The notes below the pieces were generated by a model that saw nothing but the letters and a program-made list of their open reading frames with translations, made no database searches and was not told the origin of the DNA. A program made the position numbers and the translations under genes. This document shows, piece after piece, positions 16,417-25,292 of a stretch of DNA of 64,000 nucleotides (position 1 is the first letter of the stretch; each line of letters begins with the position of its first letter). Source of the DNA: Aquibacillus saliphilus (GTDB taxonomy: Bacteria > Bacillota > Bacilli > Bacillales > Amphibacillaceae); contig NZ_JAIZAP010000001.1 of the NCBI RefSeq assembly GCF_020404745.1, positions 248,001-312,000 of the forward strand, written 5' to 3'.

Positions 16417-16989
16417 ATGAAACTAGCAAAATATGGATTAGTTTTGTATCTTTTTCTAGCTCTTCCTCCGGTTGCGAACTTATTAGAGTCAATTATGATT
16501 GTGCATATGCACATGCAGATGCCATTGTTGATTGCATCAGGATTTTTAATGGGGCGTTTCTTCCAATTGAAGTTCCCGAGATTTTTCGAAAAATGGAATA
16601 GCAACGGTGTTCCTGGGATAATTCTTTTCATTATAGTCTGGAGTTATTGGATGATTCCTAGAGCTATGGATGAAGCAATCACTATCCAGGCTGTCGAGAT
16701 TTTCAAATTTATTAGTTTGCCTCTTTTGGCTGGGGTTCCTCTCCGTGATAGCTGGAAAAAACTCGCGTCTGTTGGAAAGGACATTACCTTTGTATATTTC
16801 ATTTTAATGTTTCTTATAATGGGATGGATATACATTGGTTCAGAAAGTCAGGTATGTAACAACTATTTATTAGTGGAACAAAAAACAGTAGGCTTCGGAT
16901 CTTTGGCTATTGCAGCTTGTATAATTATCTATTTGTTGCAATTAATTTTTATTGATCAATCAGAGTTTGATGAAGTTCAAAAAGATTAG
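16417..16989 (+). CDS. CtaG-like membrane protein of the oxidase operon
   Basis: A 190-residue protein with about five membrane helices, two bases after the Sco gene with GGAGG before the ATG, so clearly in the same operon. The segment IVHMHMQMPLLIASGFLMG resembles the His/Met-rich HMxQHxLL...PLL region of CtaG, the factor that helps insert CuB, but the protein is shorter than CtaG (about 300 residues). The likely role is copper handling or assembly of subunit I. I do not recognise an exact family, so the CtaG link is inference. Confidence 0.6.
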   Translation: MKLAKYGLVLYLFLALPPVANLLESIMIVHMHMQMPLLIASGFLMGRFFQLKFPRFFEKWNSNGVPGIILFIIVWSYWMIPRAMDEAITIQAVEIFKFISLPLLAGVPLRDSWKKLASVGKDITFVYFILMFLIMGWIYIGSESQVCNNYLLVEQKTVGFGSLAIAACIIIYLLQLIFIDQSEFDEVQKD

Positions 16990-17043
16990 TTAGGATAACT
17001 TACGAAAGTATCTATGTGTCAATTTTATGACAGTCGCACAAAG

Positions 17044-17059
17044 TGTGATTTATATCAAA
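17044..17059. promoter_or_regulatory. FNR-type operator of the cupredoxin lipoprotein gene
   Basis: TGTGA-TTTATA-TCAAA matches 9 of 10 positions of TGTGA-N6-TCACA. A -10 hexamer TATATT lies at 17081-17086, which puts the site centre at -41.5 from the implied start near 17093. That is the exact geometry of an FNR-activated class II promoter. Confidence 0.6.
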
Positions 17060-17133
17060 CCTAAAGGTTTAAAAAGTATGTATATTAATACTTGTAAGGA
17101 ACATTAAATTAAAAACTCTAGGAGGAATTTACA

Positions 17134-17496
17134 ATGAAAAAGGTTATAGTAACAGCATCGTTCACACTTTTGATTTTAGTTTTGGCAGCTTGTGGCGGCG
17201 ATGATAATGCAAGTGAAGGTAACTCTGAAGGAAGCGGAACTGCAAGCACAGTCGATCTTGTAGCTACAAATTGGGAATTCGATCAAGACACATACACTGT
17301 ACCTGCAGGTGACGTAACAATAAATCTTAAAAATGAAGAAGGACATCATGGTATAGAAGTAGAAGGTGCTGATGTTTCAATCGACGGTGAAGGTTCAGCT
17401 ACTGCAAGTCTTGAGCCTGGTGAATACACTATTAAATGTACTATTCCATGTGGTGAAGGTCACGAATCCATGGAAGCGAAGTTAGTAGTTGAATAG
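17134..17496 (+). CDS. Cupredoxin lipoprotein with a CuA-type ligand set
   Basis: A 120-residue exported lipoprotein: signal peptide ending LVLAACGG (lipobox LAAC), a Gly/Ser/Glu linker to about residue 40, then a cupredoxin domain. CTIPCGEGHESM carries Cys-x3-Cys-x3-His-x2-Met, and an upstream His lies in EEGHHGIEVEG. Together these are all the side-chain ligands of a CuA site, as in oxidase subunit II, but without a membrane helix pair. It may shuttle electrons or copper to the enzyme encoded just upstream. It has its own AGGAGG ribosome site, FNR-type site and terminator. Alternative: a plain blue-copper or storage protein. Confidence 0.8.
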   Translation: MKKVIVTASFTLLILVLAACGGDDNASEGNSEGSGTASTVDLVATNWEFDQDTYTVPAGDVTINLKNEEGHHGIEVEGADVSIDGEGSATASLEPGEYTIKCTIPCGEGHESMEAKLVVE

Positions 17497-17509
17497 AAAA
17501 AGATAACCA

Positions 17510-17541
17510 AAAAGGATCAGCGACTTGCTGATCCTTTTTTT
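17510..17541 (+). terminator. Intrinsic terminator after the cupredoxin gene
   Basis: AAAAGGATCAG and CTGATCCTTTT form an 11-bp stem followed by T7; the A run on the left makes it potentially bidirectional and it also faces the end of ilvA. Confidence 0.9.
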
Positions 17542-17560
17542 AATATAATTATTACAATTG

Positions 17561-18820
17561 TTAAATTAAAAGATTAAATAAATTAGCATCTTTGTTTATT
17601 TCAATATACGAAAATCCTTTATTCTCCATACGATTTATGAGTTGATGGTAGTCATTTTTTTCTTGAAGCTCAATACCAACTAGTACAGGGCCTTTATCTC
17701 GATTATTCTTTTTTGTATATTCAAAGCGAGTAATATCATCTGTTTCACTTAGCACATCATCCATAAATTCTCTTAAAGCTCCTGCACGTTGAGGAAAATT
17801 AACAATAAAATAATGCTTGTAGCCCTCATAAATGAGTGAGCGCTCCTTAAAATCTTGCATTCGATCTATGTCATTATTTCCCCCACTAATGATACAAACA
17901 ATATTTTTCCCCTTTATTTGATCTTTATAATAATCAAGGGCTGCTACAGGAAGAGCTCCTGCTGGTTCAGCGACGATTGCATTCTCATTATACAAGTCTA
18001 GAATTGTTGTACATACCTTCCCTTCTGGAACTACAACAATATCATCAATGACTTCTTTAGCAATTTCAAAAGTAAGGTTACCGACTTGCTTAACACTTGC
18101 ACCATCAACAAATTTATCAATATAATCAAGTGTTACTACTTTATCTTGTTCTAATGATTTCTGCATTCCTGGTGCACCAGCTGGTTCAACACCAACAATT
18201 TTTGTATCCGGACTAATACTTTTAACATAAGAGCCAACTCCAGAAATTAGCCCTCCTCCCCCAATGCCCATGAAAACATGAGAAATAGGTTCTTCCATAC
18301 TATCAATAATCTCGAGTCCGATTGTCCCTTGACCGTTTATTGTTCTGTAATCATCAAATGGATGAATAAAGGCCATGCTATTTGTATCGCAATACTCTTT
18401 AGCAGTATAAAAGGAATCATCAAATGTGTCCCCTGTTAAAACGATTTCTACAAAAGGCCCGCCAAAAAACTCCACTCTTGAAACTTTCTGGCGTGGTGTC
18501 GTACTAGGCATGAATATTCGCCCTTTAACTCCCAATGCTTTGCAGGAGTATGCGACGCCTTGAGCGTGGTTTCCGGCACTTGCACAGACTACACCATTAG
18601 CAAGTTCTTCTTTAGTTAAACTTTGCATGAAATTGTAAGCCCCTCTAATTTTAAACGACCTTACTACTTGTAAATCTTCTCGTTTTAAATAGACATTACA
18701 ATCATAACGATCAGAAAGAATTGTGTCTTTTTGCAATGGTGTCTTTACAACAACGTCTTTTAAAACTTGATTAGCAATAATAATATCCTTAATTTGAATT
18801 GGATTTAATTTTGTACTCAT
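17561..18820 (-). CDS. ilvA: Threonine ammonia-lyase IlvA
   Basis: Deaminates threonine to 2-oxobutanoate, the first step of isoleucine synthesis. It is 419 residues, close to B. subtilis IlvA (422). The PLP lysine lies in RSFKIRGAYNFM; GIGGGGLISG binds the phosphate and ISGGNND ends the catalytic domain at about residue 315. A single C-terminal ACT-like regulatory domain (about 330-410, YFIVNFPQRAGALREFM) implies allosteric control. GGAAGGA precedes the ATG. No T-box was found upstream, unlike many ilv genes. It is a single gene, apart from ilvE at 25-26 kb. Confidence 0.95.
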   Translation of the reverse strand: MSTKLNPIQIKDIIIANQVLKDVVVKTPLQKDTILSDRYDCNVYLKREDLQVVRSFKIRGAYNFMQSLTKEELANGVVCASAGNHAQGVAYSCKALGVKGRIFMPSTTPRQKVSRVEFFGGPFVEIVLTGDTFDDSFYTAKEYCDTNSMAFIHPFDDYRTINGQGTIGLEIIDSMEEPISHVFMGIGGGGLISGVGSYVKSISPDTKIVGVEPAGAPGMQKSLEQDKVVTLDYIDKFVDGASVKQVGNLTFEIAKEVIDDIVVVPEGKVCTTILDLYNENAIVAEPAGALPVAALDYYKDQIKGKNIVCIISGGNNDIDRMQDFKERSLIYEGYKHYFIVNFPQRAGALREFMDDVLSETDDITRFEYTKKNNRDKGPVLVGIELQEKNDYHQLINRMENKGFSYIEINKDANLFNLLI

Positions 18821-19034
18821 AATTGTATCCTTCCCATGAAAATTGAAATAGTTAGACTAATGTTATCATACTCAGAATAATTATAAAACTAGTTATTTTC
18901 AAAAATTTTAGAAAAATTAGCCAATATCAGAAATGATATAGAAACCACACCGATACGGAATGGGATAAGGTTATTGAAGATTGCCATTTGATCAGTGCAA
19001 AATCACCTTTCCTCTTATGTTGAATTATACAATT

Positions 19035-19071
19035 AAGAAGACAACTGCCTATCTTAGGCAGTTGTCTTCTT
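19035..19071 (-). terminator. Strong intrinsic terminator after ppaC
   Basis: AAGAAGACAACTGCCT and AGGCAGTTGTCTTCTT pair perfectly over 16 bp with a five-base loop. It lies 33 bases past the ppaC stop and should end leftward transcription before ilvA. Confidence 0.88.
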
Positions 19072-19103
19072 AATATTTCTATACGTAATGTACTGGTTTT
19101 TTA

Positions 19104-20027
19104 TTAAAATGCGTCCGTAAGATAAGGAACAATTTGTTTTTTTCGTGATACTACACCATTTAGTGTAGCAATGTTATTCTCTAATGTAACATTAAACGCC
19201 TTTTCAACAACCTTGCTACTTTTACCAAGTGCTAAGACATCAGAATCGTTTGTTAAGATGTTTGTAACAACAAAGACAAATAAATCTAATCTTTTTTCAT
19301 CAATTACCTTATTAATAGCCACTTCAATTTCTTGTTGTTTTTCTAATACTTCTTTTGTATCGACTGTATTTATTTGAGCAACCTCTACTTTACTATCTTT
19401 CATAGAAAATTCTTTTGCATCTAATGAAATTAGTTCATATACGGTTTTATCACTTAGATCTGCTCCTGCTTTAAGCATATTTAAACCATAATCTTGAGTA
19501 TCAACATCCGCTATTTCTGCTAGTTCGCGCGCTGCAGCAACATCTTCTTCTGTACAAGTTGGAGATTTAAACAATAGAGAATCAGAAATAATAGCGGATA
19601 ACATTAATCCCGCTACCTCTTTTTTAATTGTTACATTATTTTCTTTATAAAGTTTGTTTAGTATGGTTGCGGTACAACCAACTGGTTCAGCACGATAATA
19701 TAAGGGGTCACTTGTTTGAAAGTTTGCAATTCGGTGGTGATCAATTACTTCCATAATCTGAACCTGGTCAATATCGTCTACACTTTGTTGTTTTTCGTTA
19801 TGATCAACCAAAATAACTTTATTCACTTCATTAGATACCGTTTCAACAAGTCTTGGTGCATCCATGTTAAAATGATCTAATACAAATTGAGTTTCGCCAC
19901 TAATTGAGCCTAAACGTACTGCCTCAACATCAGCTCCTAGCTCTTTTTTTAGTTGAGCGTATGCTATTGCAGAACAAATTGTATCCGTATCTGGGTTTTT
20001 GTGTCCAAAGATTAAAGTTTTTTCCAT
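19104..20027 (-). CDS. ppaC: Manganese-dependent inorganic pyrophosphatase PpaC
   Basis: Hydrolyses cytoplasmic pyrophosphate, driving biosynthetic reactions. It is a 307-residue family II enzyme: [14 protein letters not shown] supplies metal-binding His and Asp residues, VDHNE follows, then the DHH motif in [11 protein letters not shown], and a C-terminal DHHA2 domain with [13 protein letters not shown] containing the substrate-binding Arg/Lys residues. Start ATG at 20027 with AAGGAGAATTAAA. It is a single gene with a strong terminator. Confidence 0.96.
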   Translation of the reverse strand: MEKTLIFGHKNPDTDTICSAIAYAQLKKELGADVEAVRLGSISGETQFVLDHFNMDAPRLVETVSNEVNKVILVDHNEKQQSVDDIDQVQIMEVIDHHRIANFQTSDPLYYRAEPVGCTATILNKLYKENNVTIKKEVAGLMLSAIISDSLLFKSPTCTEEDVAAARELAEIADVDTQDYGLNMLKAGADLSDKTVYELISLDAKEFSMKDSKVEVAQINTVDTKEVLEKQQEIEVAINKVIDEKRLDLFVFVVTNILTNDSDVLALGKSSKVVEKAFNVTLENNIATLNGVVSRKKQIVPYLTDAF

Positions 20028-20210
20028 TTTAATTCTCCTTACATATATTGATTTTAACAGCTAATTGTTTATGTATAAGCTAATAGTAACCCGGTTTCTA
20101 TTCTACCATGTATGATTAAATAGAAGAAGTGCCAGCTAGTTATAACCTAAAATTTTGTGTTTGTTAGGTCGGTATCTTAAATTAGAATTTCAACCTTCAA
20201 CATCAAATCA

Positions 20211-21338
20211 CTATAAAATAACCTCCTTCAGTGATAAGACCAGTCGATCACGATGAACAGCTTCTGGCTTTGATTGATTTGTTTTATTCATCGCATCTTT
20301 ACTTAACAGCCCTTTTATCTGTTGTAATTCAAGAGAGGTATAGTTAACCTGGCCTTTTGCAATTACTTCCCTATCTAAGTTAACTAGTTCGACTACATCT
20401 CCTACATTAAAATCTCCTAAAACAGACTTGATGCCTGCTGGCAATAAACTTTTACCTTCGAATACTATTGCATGTTCAGCTCCACTATCAACAATTAGTT
20501 GGCCACATACTGATGAATGAAAAGCAATCCATTGTTTTTGTTTGCGAAACTTATGTGTGAGTTTTCCACCAATATATGTACCATCACCATTCCCGTTCAT
20601 AATTTCAATTAATTTATCATGATCAGTTCCAGACCCAACAAAAGTATTCACACCAAGAGATAACGCTGTTTTTGCAGCTAAAAGTTTTGATTTCATCCCA
20701 CCGGTACCAACACCTGAAGTTGATTCTACATTCGCTTGTTGAATCAAGTCCTCTGTTATAACTTTTAAGTAATCATATTTATTTGCTAAAGGATTAACAT
20801 GTGGGTTTTCGTCATAAAAACCATTAATGTCGGTTAAGATGATAAGGAAATCCGCACGGACTAATCCGCTCACTAAGGCAGATAACATATCATTATCACC
20901 AAATGTAAGTTCATCAATAGCAACTGAGTCGTTCTCATTAATGATAGGTAACACGGCCCTTTTTAATAGTTCTTTTAATGTTGAATAAGCATTGCTGTAC
21001 TGCTGCTCATTTACAAAAACATCCCTTGTTAGCAGTAATTGAGCGGTGGCTATTTGATGTGTTTTAAATTCTTCTGTGTATGCTTGAACTAATAATCCCT
21101 GCCCCACTGCTGCTGCCGCTTGTTTACCGGCTAAGGTGACAGGTCTTGTTGGATAACCTAGATCACTAAATCCAGCTGCAACTGCTCCAGAAGATACCAA
21201 AATCACTTCATAATCTAGATTTCTCAACTTCGCAATTGATGCAGCATGCTCCATCACTTTTGTCTTACTCAGCTGACCATTACCATTTGTTAAAGAACTA
21301 CTTCCAATTTTAACTACTACTCTTTTTTTAGCCAACAC
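20211..21338 (-). CDS. proB: Glutamate 5-kinase ProB
   Basis: Phosphorylates glutamate to start proline synthesis. The 375 residues hold an amino-acid kinase domain (about 1-255: [54 protein letters not shown]) and a C-terminal PUA domain (about 280-360). The reading frame stays open far upstream through the T-box leader, but the real start is a GTG at 21338 (AAGGA seven bases before) or the adjacent TTG at 21335. Expression is under a proline T-box. proA does not follow; the next gene is ppaC, so proB is separated from its usual partner. Confidence 0.93.
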   Translation of the reverse strand: MLAKKRVVVKIGSSSLTNGNGQLSKTKVMEHAASIAKLRNLDYEVILVSSGAVAAGFSDLGYPTRPVTLAGKQAAAAVGQGLLVQAYTEEFKTHQIATAQLLLTRDVFVNEQQYSNAYSTLKELLKRAVLPIINENDSVAIDELTFGDNDMLSALVSGLVRADFLIILTDINGFYDENPHVNPLANKYDYLKVITEDLIQQANVESTSGVGTGGMKSKLLAAKTALSLGVNTFVGSGTDHDKLIEIMNGNGDGTYIGGKLTHKFRKQKQWIAFHSSVCGQLIVDSGAEHAIVFEGKSLLPAGIKSVLGDFNVGDVVELVNLDREVIAKGQVNYTSLELQQIKGLLSKDAMNKTNQSKPEAVHRDRLVLSLKEVIL

Positions 21339-21359
21339 TATCACGTCCTTATTTACTAA

Positions 21360-21625
21360 CATAATAAAAAAACTCTTTTTCCATCCTTCTACAGTTAATT
21401 GTAAAAGGACGGAAAAAGAGTTTATATTCCGCGGTACCACCTTAATTGACATAACTAAAAAACAGTAAATGTCCGCTCTATTCCCGTTAACGTGGGAAAC
21501 GGTCGGTGTATTCTGCCGACAGCTCAAAGGATAGGTTCAATAGATAGATAAACGATGGAATTTTACAGCCGGTGAATTCCACTCTCTTCCGTATCTAGTC
21601 TATTTACTGGCCCTTATCAAAGCAA
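21360..21625 (-). promoter_or_regulatory. Proline T-box leader of proB
   Basis: On the reverse strand the T-box sequence TAAGGTGGTACCGCG is at 21430-21444. A stem I region precedes it, with a specifier-loop pattern GAACCTA whose CCT (21533-21535) is a proline codon. The terminator, at 21366-21423, pairs AACTCTTTTTCCGTCC with GGATGGAAAAAGAGTT before a T run. Uncharged tRNA-Pro should prevent termination. Helix boundaries are approximate. Confidence 0.9.
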
Positions 21626-21705
21626 GTAGCTATATTAAAAATTATTATGCTTTAGTTGAGCGATAAAGTCAATGAAATACTAGAATTTTTCAATTATTAT
21701 TTTAA

Positions 21706-21798
21706 TAAGTCAATCTTATATTACTGATTCTTGCAATTCTCATCCGCATAAGGTAATTATGAAATTAATTCGAATGTTGTGAGAAAATGGTTAACATA
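21706..21798 (+). repeat. Palindromic intergenic repeat, copy B
   Basis: Shares AGTCAAT, ATATTACTGATT, TTGC and CATAAGGTAATTATGAAATT with copy A in the same orientation. The outer arms can still pair, but the inner stem is lost. It lies between the proB leader and the divergent YitT gene. Confidence 0.7.
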
Positions 21799-21867
21799 AC
21801 TTTAGTTTTATATAAATACAATGGAGTGAGGACAAGTTATACATTGGGTAAAGAGGAGAATCTGTCT

Positions 21868-21912
21868 ATGCGACCTAACTTAATATCAACTAATTGCAAC
21901 CTTTGGGTTTAA
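21868..21912 (+). CDS. Upstream leader ORF coupled to the YitT gene
   Basis: ATG at 21868 after a good AAGAGGAGA encodes the 14 residues MRPNLISTNCNLWV. Its stop TAA is one base before the ATG of the YitT-family gene, which itself has no clear Shine-Dalgarno. Ribosomes finishing the leader could restart directly, so translation of the membrane protein probably depends on it. Confidence 0.55.
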   Translation: MRPNLISTNCNLWV

Positions 21913-21913
21913 C

Positions 21914-22531
21914 ATGAGAAAGATACTTAGATCATATCTTATTATTACATGTGGTAGTTTTATTCAAGGAATGGCTATGGCTTTATTTCTTTTTCCACAT
22001 GCTATTCCTTCTGGCGGTGCCGGTGGTATTGCAGTATTACTTAATTACTGGTTTAGTATTCCATTGAGCTTTGCCCTGTGGCTTGTAAATTTTTCATTAT
22101 TAGTATTAGCAATTAAATGGTTAGGTAACGCGAGTACAATAGGAACAATGTTTACGATTACTATTACTTCAATCAGTTTACATGTTTTTAGTATGGATGT
22201 CTTTACTCACCGTGAAAATGTCTGGGTTGATTTAATTATCGGTTCCATTATATTAGGAACAGGAGTAGGAATATTACTAAGACAAAAGGTGTCTAATGGT
22301 GGAATGGGCGTAATCGCGCTTATTATTTCTAATTACCGGAGCATACCTCCTGGAAAGCCCCTTTTATTATTAAATGGGTTTATATTTTTACTTACTGCAT
22401 CTATCATTGCATGGGAAATTGTTATTCAGGCACTCCTATCACAATGGATTTCAACAAGGATAGTCGATTTTGTTTATAACTTAAAACGGAATCTCTATAC
22501 CGTTCCATCAATGATTTGGAGAAAGAAATAA
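21914..22531 (+). CDS. YitT family membrane protein (short form)
   Basis: A 205-residue protein with five or six membrane helices. PHAIPSGGAGGIAVLLNYW and KVSNGGMGVIAL are the two glycine-rich repeats typical of the YitT/DUF161 family. The usual C-terminal DUF2179 cytosolic domain is missing; the chain ends in a short basic tail. The function of the family is not established. Its own ribosome site is poor, and translation looks coupled to the 14-codon ORF one base upstream. Repeat copy B and the proB leader lie on the other side. Confidence 0.85.
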   Translation: MRKILRSYLIITCGSFIQGMAMALFLFPHAIPSGGAGGIAVLLNYWFSIPLSFALWLVNFSLLVLAIKWLGNASTIGTMFTITITSISLHVFSMDVFTHRENVWVDLIIGSIILGTGVGILLRQKVSNGGMGVIALIISNYRSIPPGKPLLLLNGFIFLLTASIIAWEIVIQALLSQWISTRIVDFVYNLKRNLYTVPSMIWRKK

Positions 22532-22565
22532 TTGTTGTTGTTAAAGTTGTCGTAGTGCTGAATGT

Positions 22566-22850
22566 TTATTGATTACTTTCTTGTTCGTCCAGTTCTACTT
22601 TTTTTCCACCTACAGACAAGTATGTATATACGTCCAGATCTGGCTTTAACTTAGTTAAGCCTTGTAGATAAGGATTTACAAGATCCTTAAAGTCTTGATA
22701 TACACCCTCCTCTTCTAATTGACCATAAACATACATCTTTTTTTCCTCAATCAAAAAAGCCATATAACCTACTGCCTTATTTTTATCATCGACAATATTT
22801 AACACTTGTGCATCTTCTTTTAAGAATTCTGGAGAAAAATAAATTTGCAA
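22566..22850 (-). CDS. Conserved-looking small protein of unknown function
   Basis: A 94-residue acidic protein starting at a TTG with GGGAGG eight bases before. The first 40 residues alternate strand-like segments (YFSPEFLKEDAQVLNIVDD), then VGYMAFLIEEKKMYVYGQLE. No membrane segment, cysteine or known motif. It is 15 bases after the MFS gene stop, so it is very likely its operon partner. I do not recognise a family. Confidence 0.7.
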   Translation of the reverse strand: MQIYFSPEFLKEDAQVLNIVDDKNKAVGYMAFLIEEKKMYVYGQLEEEGVYQDFKDLVNPYLQGLTKLKPDLDVYTYLSVGGKKVELDEQESNQ

Positions 22851-22865
22851 AACAAGTCCTCCCTA

Positions 22866-24125
22866 TTATTCAGTAGTTAGTTGTACCTTTTTAAATAACG
22901 ATTCAGATGAACCATTAGAATCATCATTTGATTTATCTTTAACGTGAATCATGATTAAACATAAAAATGCAACAACTAGTGTCAAGCCTCCAGTAGATAG
23001 AAACATCCCAGTTTTTGACCACCCCATTAACCAGCCGTATATAGGAGGGCCTGCGGCTACTCCTAGGAATCGAACTGAACCATACAGTGATGTAACAAAA
23101 CCTCTTCTCGACTTCCCGACAGAACCTGTTATTAAACTGTTTAAGCAAGGTAATACCAATCCTGTGCCTATGCTGCTAAAAACTAGAACAGCAAAAAAGG
23201 GTATTAAATTTTCAAAAAATACTAGGGTGCCAAATGAAGTTGTCATAAGTAATAATCCAATAATAATTAATGCTTTCATTACTTTTAAATTTTTCCCGAT
23301 TTTACTTCCAGTTATAAATGATGTAATCATTAAGAATAAAAGTGGTATAGCTAATATAGCACCTTTTAATACACCATCAATATCATGTTCTTTTTCCAAG
23401 ACATCTGATATATAAAATAGTATGCCAAAAAGAGTAAATAAACATGTTGCTCCAGCCAAATAGGCAGTAAACAACCATCTTCCCTCCTGTTTAAAAACAG
23501 AAAATAATCCTTTAATGTATTTACCTATTGGTGGAGGAGCTTTTTTCTTTTTCTTTTCTTTAATAAAAAAGATAGTTAATAATACCGACAATAAGCAAAA
23601 CAATGGAAATCCCCAAAACGGCCCATACCAAACCACTAATGCTAAAAGAGATCCAACAATTGGAGATAAAACTTTTCCAAAACCATTTGAGGCTTCAAGT
23701 AATCCTAATACCTTACTTTGATCCCCGCCTTTAAACAAGTCACCTGTAAGAGCCATGGCTATCGGTGCAGTACCAGCTGCTCCAATACCTTGCAATGCTC
23801 TTCCAACCATTATCCATAAATAAGCACTACTAAACCAAGCAGATGCTACTCCAGCTAACAGACCTCCTAATCCGTAAATAATTAAGGCTGGAACAATAAT
23901 GATTTTCCGTGTGAATCGGTCGGAAAAATAGCCGAATATCGGAATGAATATTGCTGCAGTAATAGAGAAAATGGTGATTGTTAAACTTACTTGAAATGAG
24001 CTAAGGTTCAGTTCTGACTCCATTTTAGGCAAAATAGGTATTAGCATTGAGTTTCCTAAAGTCATAATTAAAGGTATAGATCCTATTGCTAATATCACTA
24101 ATCCTTCTTTTGGTTTCTTGGCCAT
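22866..24125 (-). CDS. MFS transporter (drug efflux type)
   Basis: A 419-residue major facilitator with 12 predicted helices. The motif-A loop appears as [10 protein letters not shown] between helices 2 and 3, and [19 protein letters not shown] matches the motif-C-like pattern of drug/H+ antiporters. A basic central loop ([18 protein letters not shown]) separates the two halves and the cytoplasmic tail is charged. The start ATG at 24125 has GGTGGAG. The substrate is unknown; efflux of a small toxic compound is the usual role (inference). It heads a two-gene operon with the 94-residue protein. Confidence 0.85.
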   Translation of the reverse strand: MAKKPKEGLVILAIGSIPLIMTLGNSMLIPILPKMESELNLSSFQVSLTITIFSITAAIFIPIFGYFSDRFTRKIIIVPALIIYGLGGLLAGVASAWFSSAYLWIMVGRALQGIGAAGTAPIAMALTGDLFKGGDQSKVLGLLEASNGFGKVLSPIVGSLLALVVWYGPFWGFPLFCLLSVLLTIFFIKEKKKKKAPPPIGKYIKGLFSVFKQEGRWLFTAYLAGATCLFTLFGILFYISDVLEKEHDIDGVLKGAILAIPLLFLMITSFITGSKIGKNLKVMKALIIIGLLLMTTSFGTLVFFENLIPFFAVLVFSSIGTGLVLPCLNSLITGSVGKSRRGFVTSLYGSVRFLGVAAGPPIYGWLMGWSKTGMFLSTGGLTLVVAFLCLIMIHVKDKSNDDSNGSSESLFKKVQLTTE

Positions 24126-24170
24126 GTATCCATCTCCACCTTAGCTGTATTCTTAATATAAGCAACACTT

Positions 24171-24202
24171 AAAAAATCATTCCTTAAATAGAATGGTTTT
24201 TT
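24171..24202 (-). terminator. Intrinsic terminator
   Basis: AAAATCATTC and GAATGGTTTT pair (one G-T) around CTTAAATA, with A and T runs on both sides. It lies after the luciferase-like gene and before the MFS gene in the direction of transcription. Confidence 0.75.
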
Positions 24203-24280
24203 GTCAAAAAAAAATACACCGACGCACTTAATTTAAGAATTTGAAAAATAAAAAAGCTTTAAAATATGAAAGAGAGGCCT

Positions 24281-25216
24281 TTAAGTTAATACATGATTAG
24301 CTATTAATTCATACGATGTTAACCGTTCTTGATAATCATCGGTAATAGTTACAATCATAATTTCATCTGCTTGATAAATTTCTTTTATTTCTTTAAGTTG
24401 CTCTTTGACCGAATTAGGATTGCCCACAATTACCTTTTCATTCCTTCTTTCGACTAACTTTTTTTCATCAGAGTTTTGCTGAATAGTTGATTTTGTTTTC
24501 TCTCGTATTTTCATAGCTTTTTCATTAGTTTCAGCGCAAATAGCTGCAACCGTGACGATAGTGTAAGGTTCACTATCTCCGTTTCTTGATTTAAAGTTTT
24601 GCTGATAAGTCTGAACAATTTCTACACCGTCATTATCGCTCATAAAATACCCAAATGCATAGGCAGCCCCTGTTTCTGCCGCTAGTTTTGCACTTTTAAT
24701 ACTTGTCCCTAAAATCCATATGTCTGGCGGATATTCAGGTAATGGTGCAGCTATTGTACTTGAGTAAAAATGATTTTCAGGGAAATCATTGTTGATAAAA
24801 TGTGTTAAATCGGAAATGGATTCTGGCATTTTTTTCACATTCTCAAGAAAGTTACCAGATAATGCTATCGAAGCTTCAGCAGATCCACCTGGCGCCCTCC
24901 CTATTCCAAGGTCGATTCGATTTGGAAATAAAGTTTGTAGCATATTATAGGTTTCTGCTACTCTGTAAGGCTTGTAATGAGGTAATAACACAGCACCACA
25001 GCCGATTTTAATTTTTTTTGTATTTGCACCTATATAACCTAACATAACCTCAGGTACAGAACTGGCTAAGGTAGAAGTGCCATGATGCTCTGCAATCCAG
25101 TACCGTGTATATCCTAATTGTTCTGCACTTTTGACAAGTTCAACAGAGGCAAGAAGAGCTTCCCTGGAAGTCTTTCCTGTTATTATAGGTGATTGGTCTA
25201 ATATGCTAAGTTTCAT
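24281..25216 (-). CDS. Luciferase-like (LLM class) flavin-dependent oxidoreductase
   Basis: A 311-residue TIM-barrel flavin monooxygenase-like protein. LSILDQSPI at the start, YWIAEHHGTSTLAS, and LPHYKPYRVAE and NRIDLGIGRAPGGS are the pattern of the Bacillus YceB/YvbT subgroup. IWILGTSIKSAKLAAETG follows in the middle. The partner flavin reductase and the substrate are not apparent. Single gene, 76 bases after ilvE in the direction of transcription but separated from it by a terminator. Confidence 0.87.
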   Translation of the reverse strand: MKLSILDQSPIITGKTSREALLASVELVKSAEQLGYTRYWIAEHHGTSTLASSVPEVMLGYIGANTKKIKIGCGAVLLPHYKPYRVAETYNMLQTLFPNRIDLGIGRAPGGSAEASIALSGNFLENVKKMPESISDLTHFINNDFPENHFYSSTIAAPLPEYPPDIWILGTSIKSAKLAAETGAAYAFGYFMSDNDGVEIVQTYQQNFKSRNGDSEPYTIVTVAAICAETNEKAMKIREKTKSTIQQNSDEKKLVERRNEKVIVGNPNSVKEQLKEIKEIYQADEIMIVTITDDYQERLTSYELIANHVLT

Positions 25217-25248
25217 TCCATTCGTCCTCTCATTTATTTAAATTAAAA

Positions 25249-25275
25249 GAAAGAGCATCCCTTTTAGAATGCCCT
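25249..25275 (-). terminator. Intrinsic terminator after ilvE
   Basis: On the reverse strand GGGCATTC and GGATGCTC pair (two G-T) around TAAAAG and run into TTTCTTTT. It lies 18 bases past the ilvE stop. Confidence 0.7.
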
Positions 25276-25292
25276 TCCATGACTCAAGTAAT

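Noticed and set aside
18900-19010. Possible fourth copy of the palindromic repeat (GGGATAAGGTTATTG ... GATCAGTG)
   Set aside because: Only the GGATAAGGT block and the end resemble the family; the left arm and stem pairing are missing.
20211-21527. Long form of ProB (438 residues)
   Set aside because: The extra N-terminal codons are the translated T-box leader and terminator; the true start is at 21338 or 21335.
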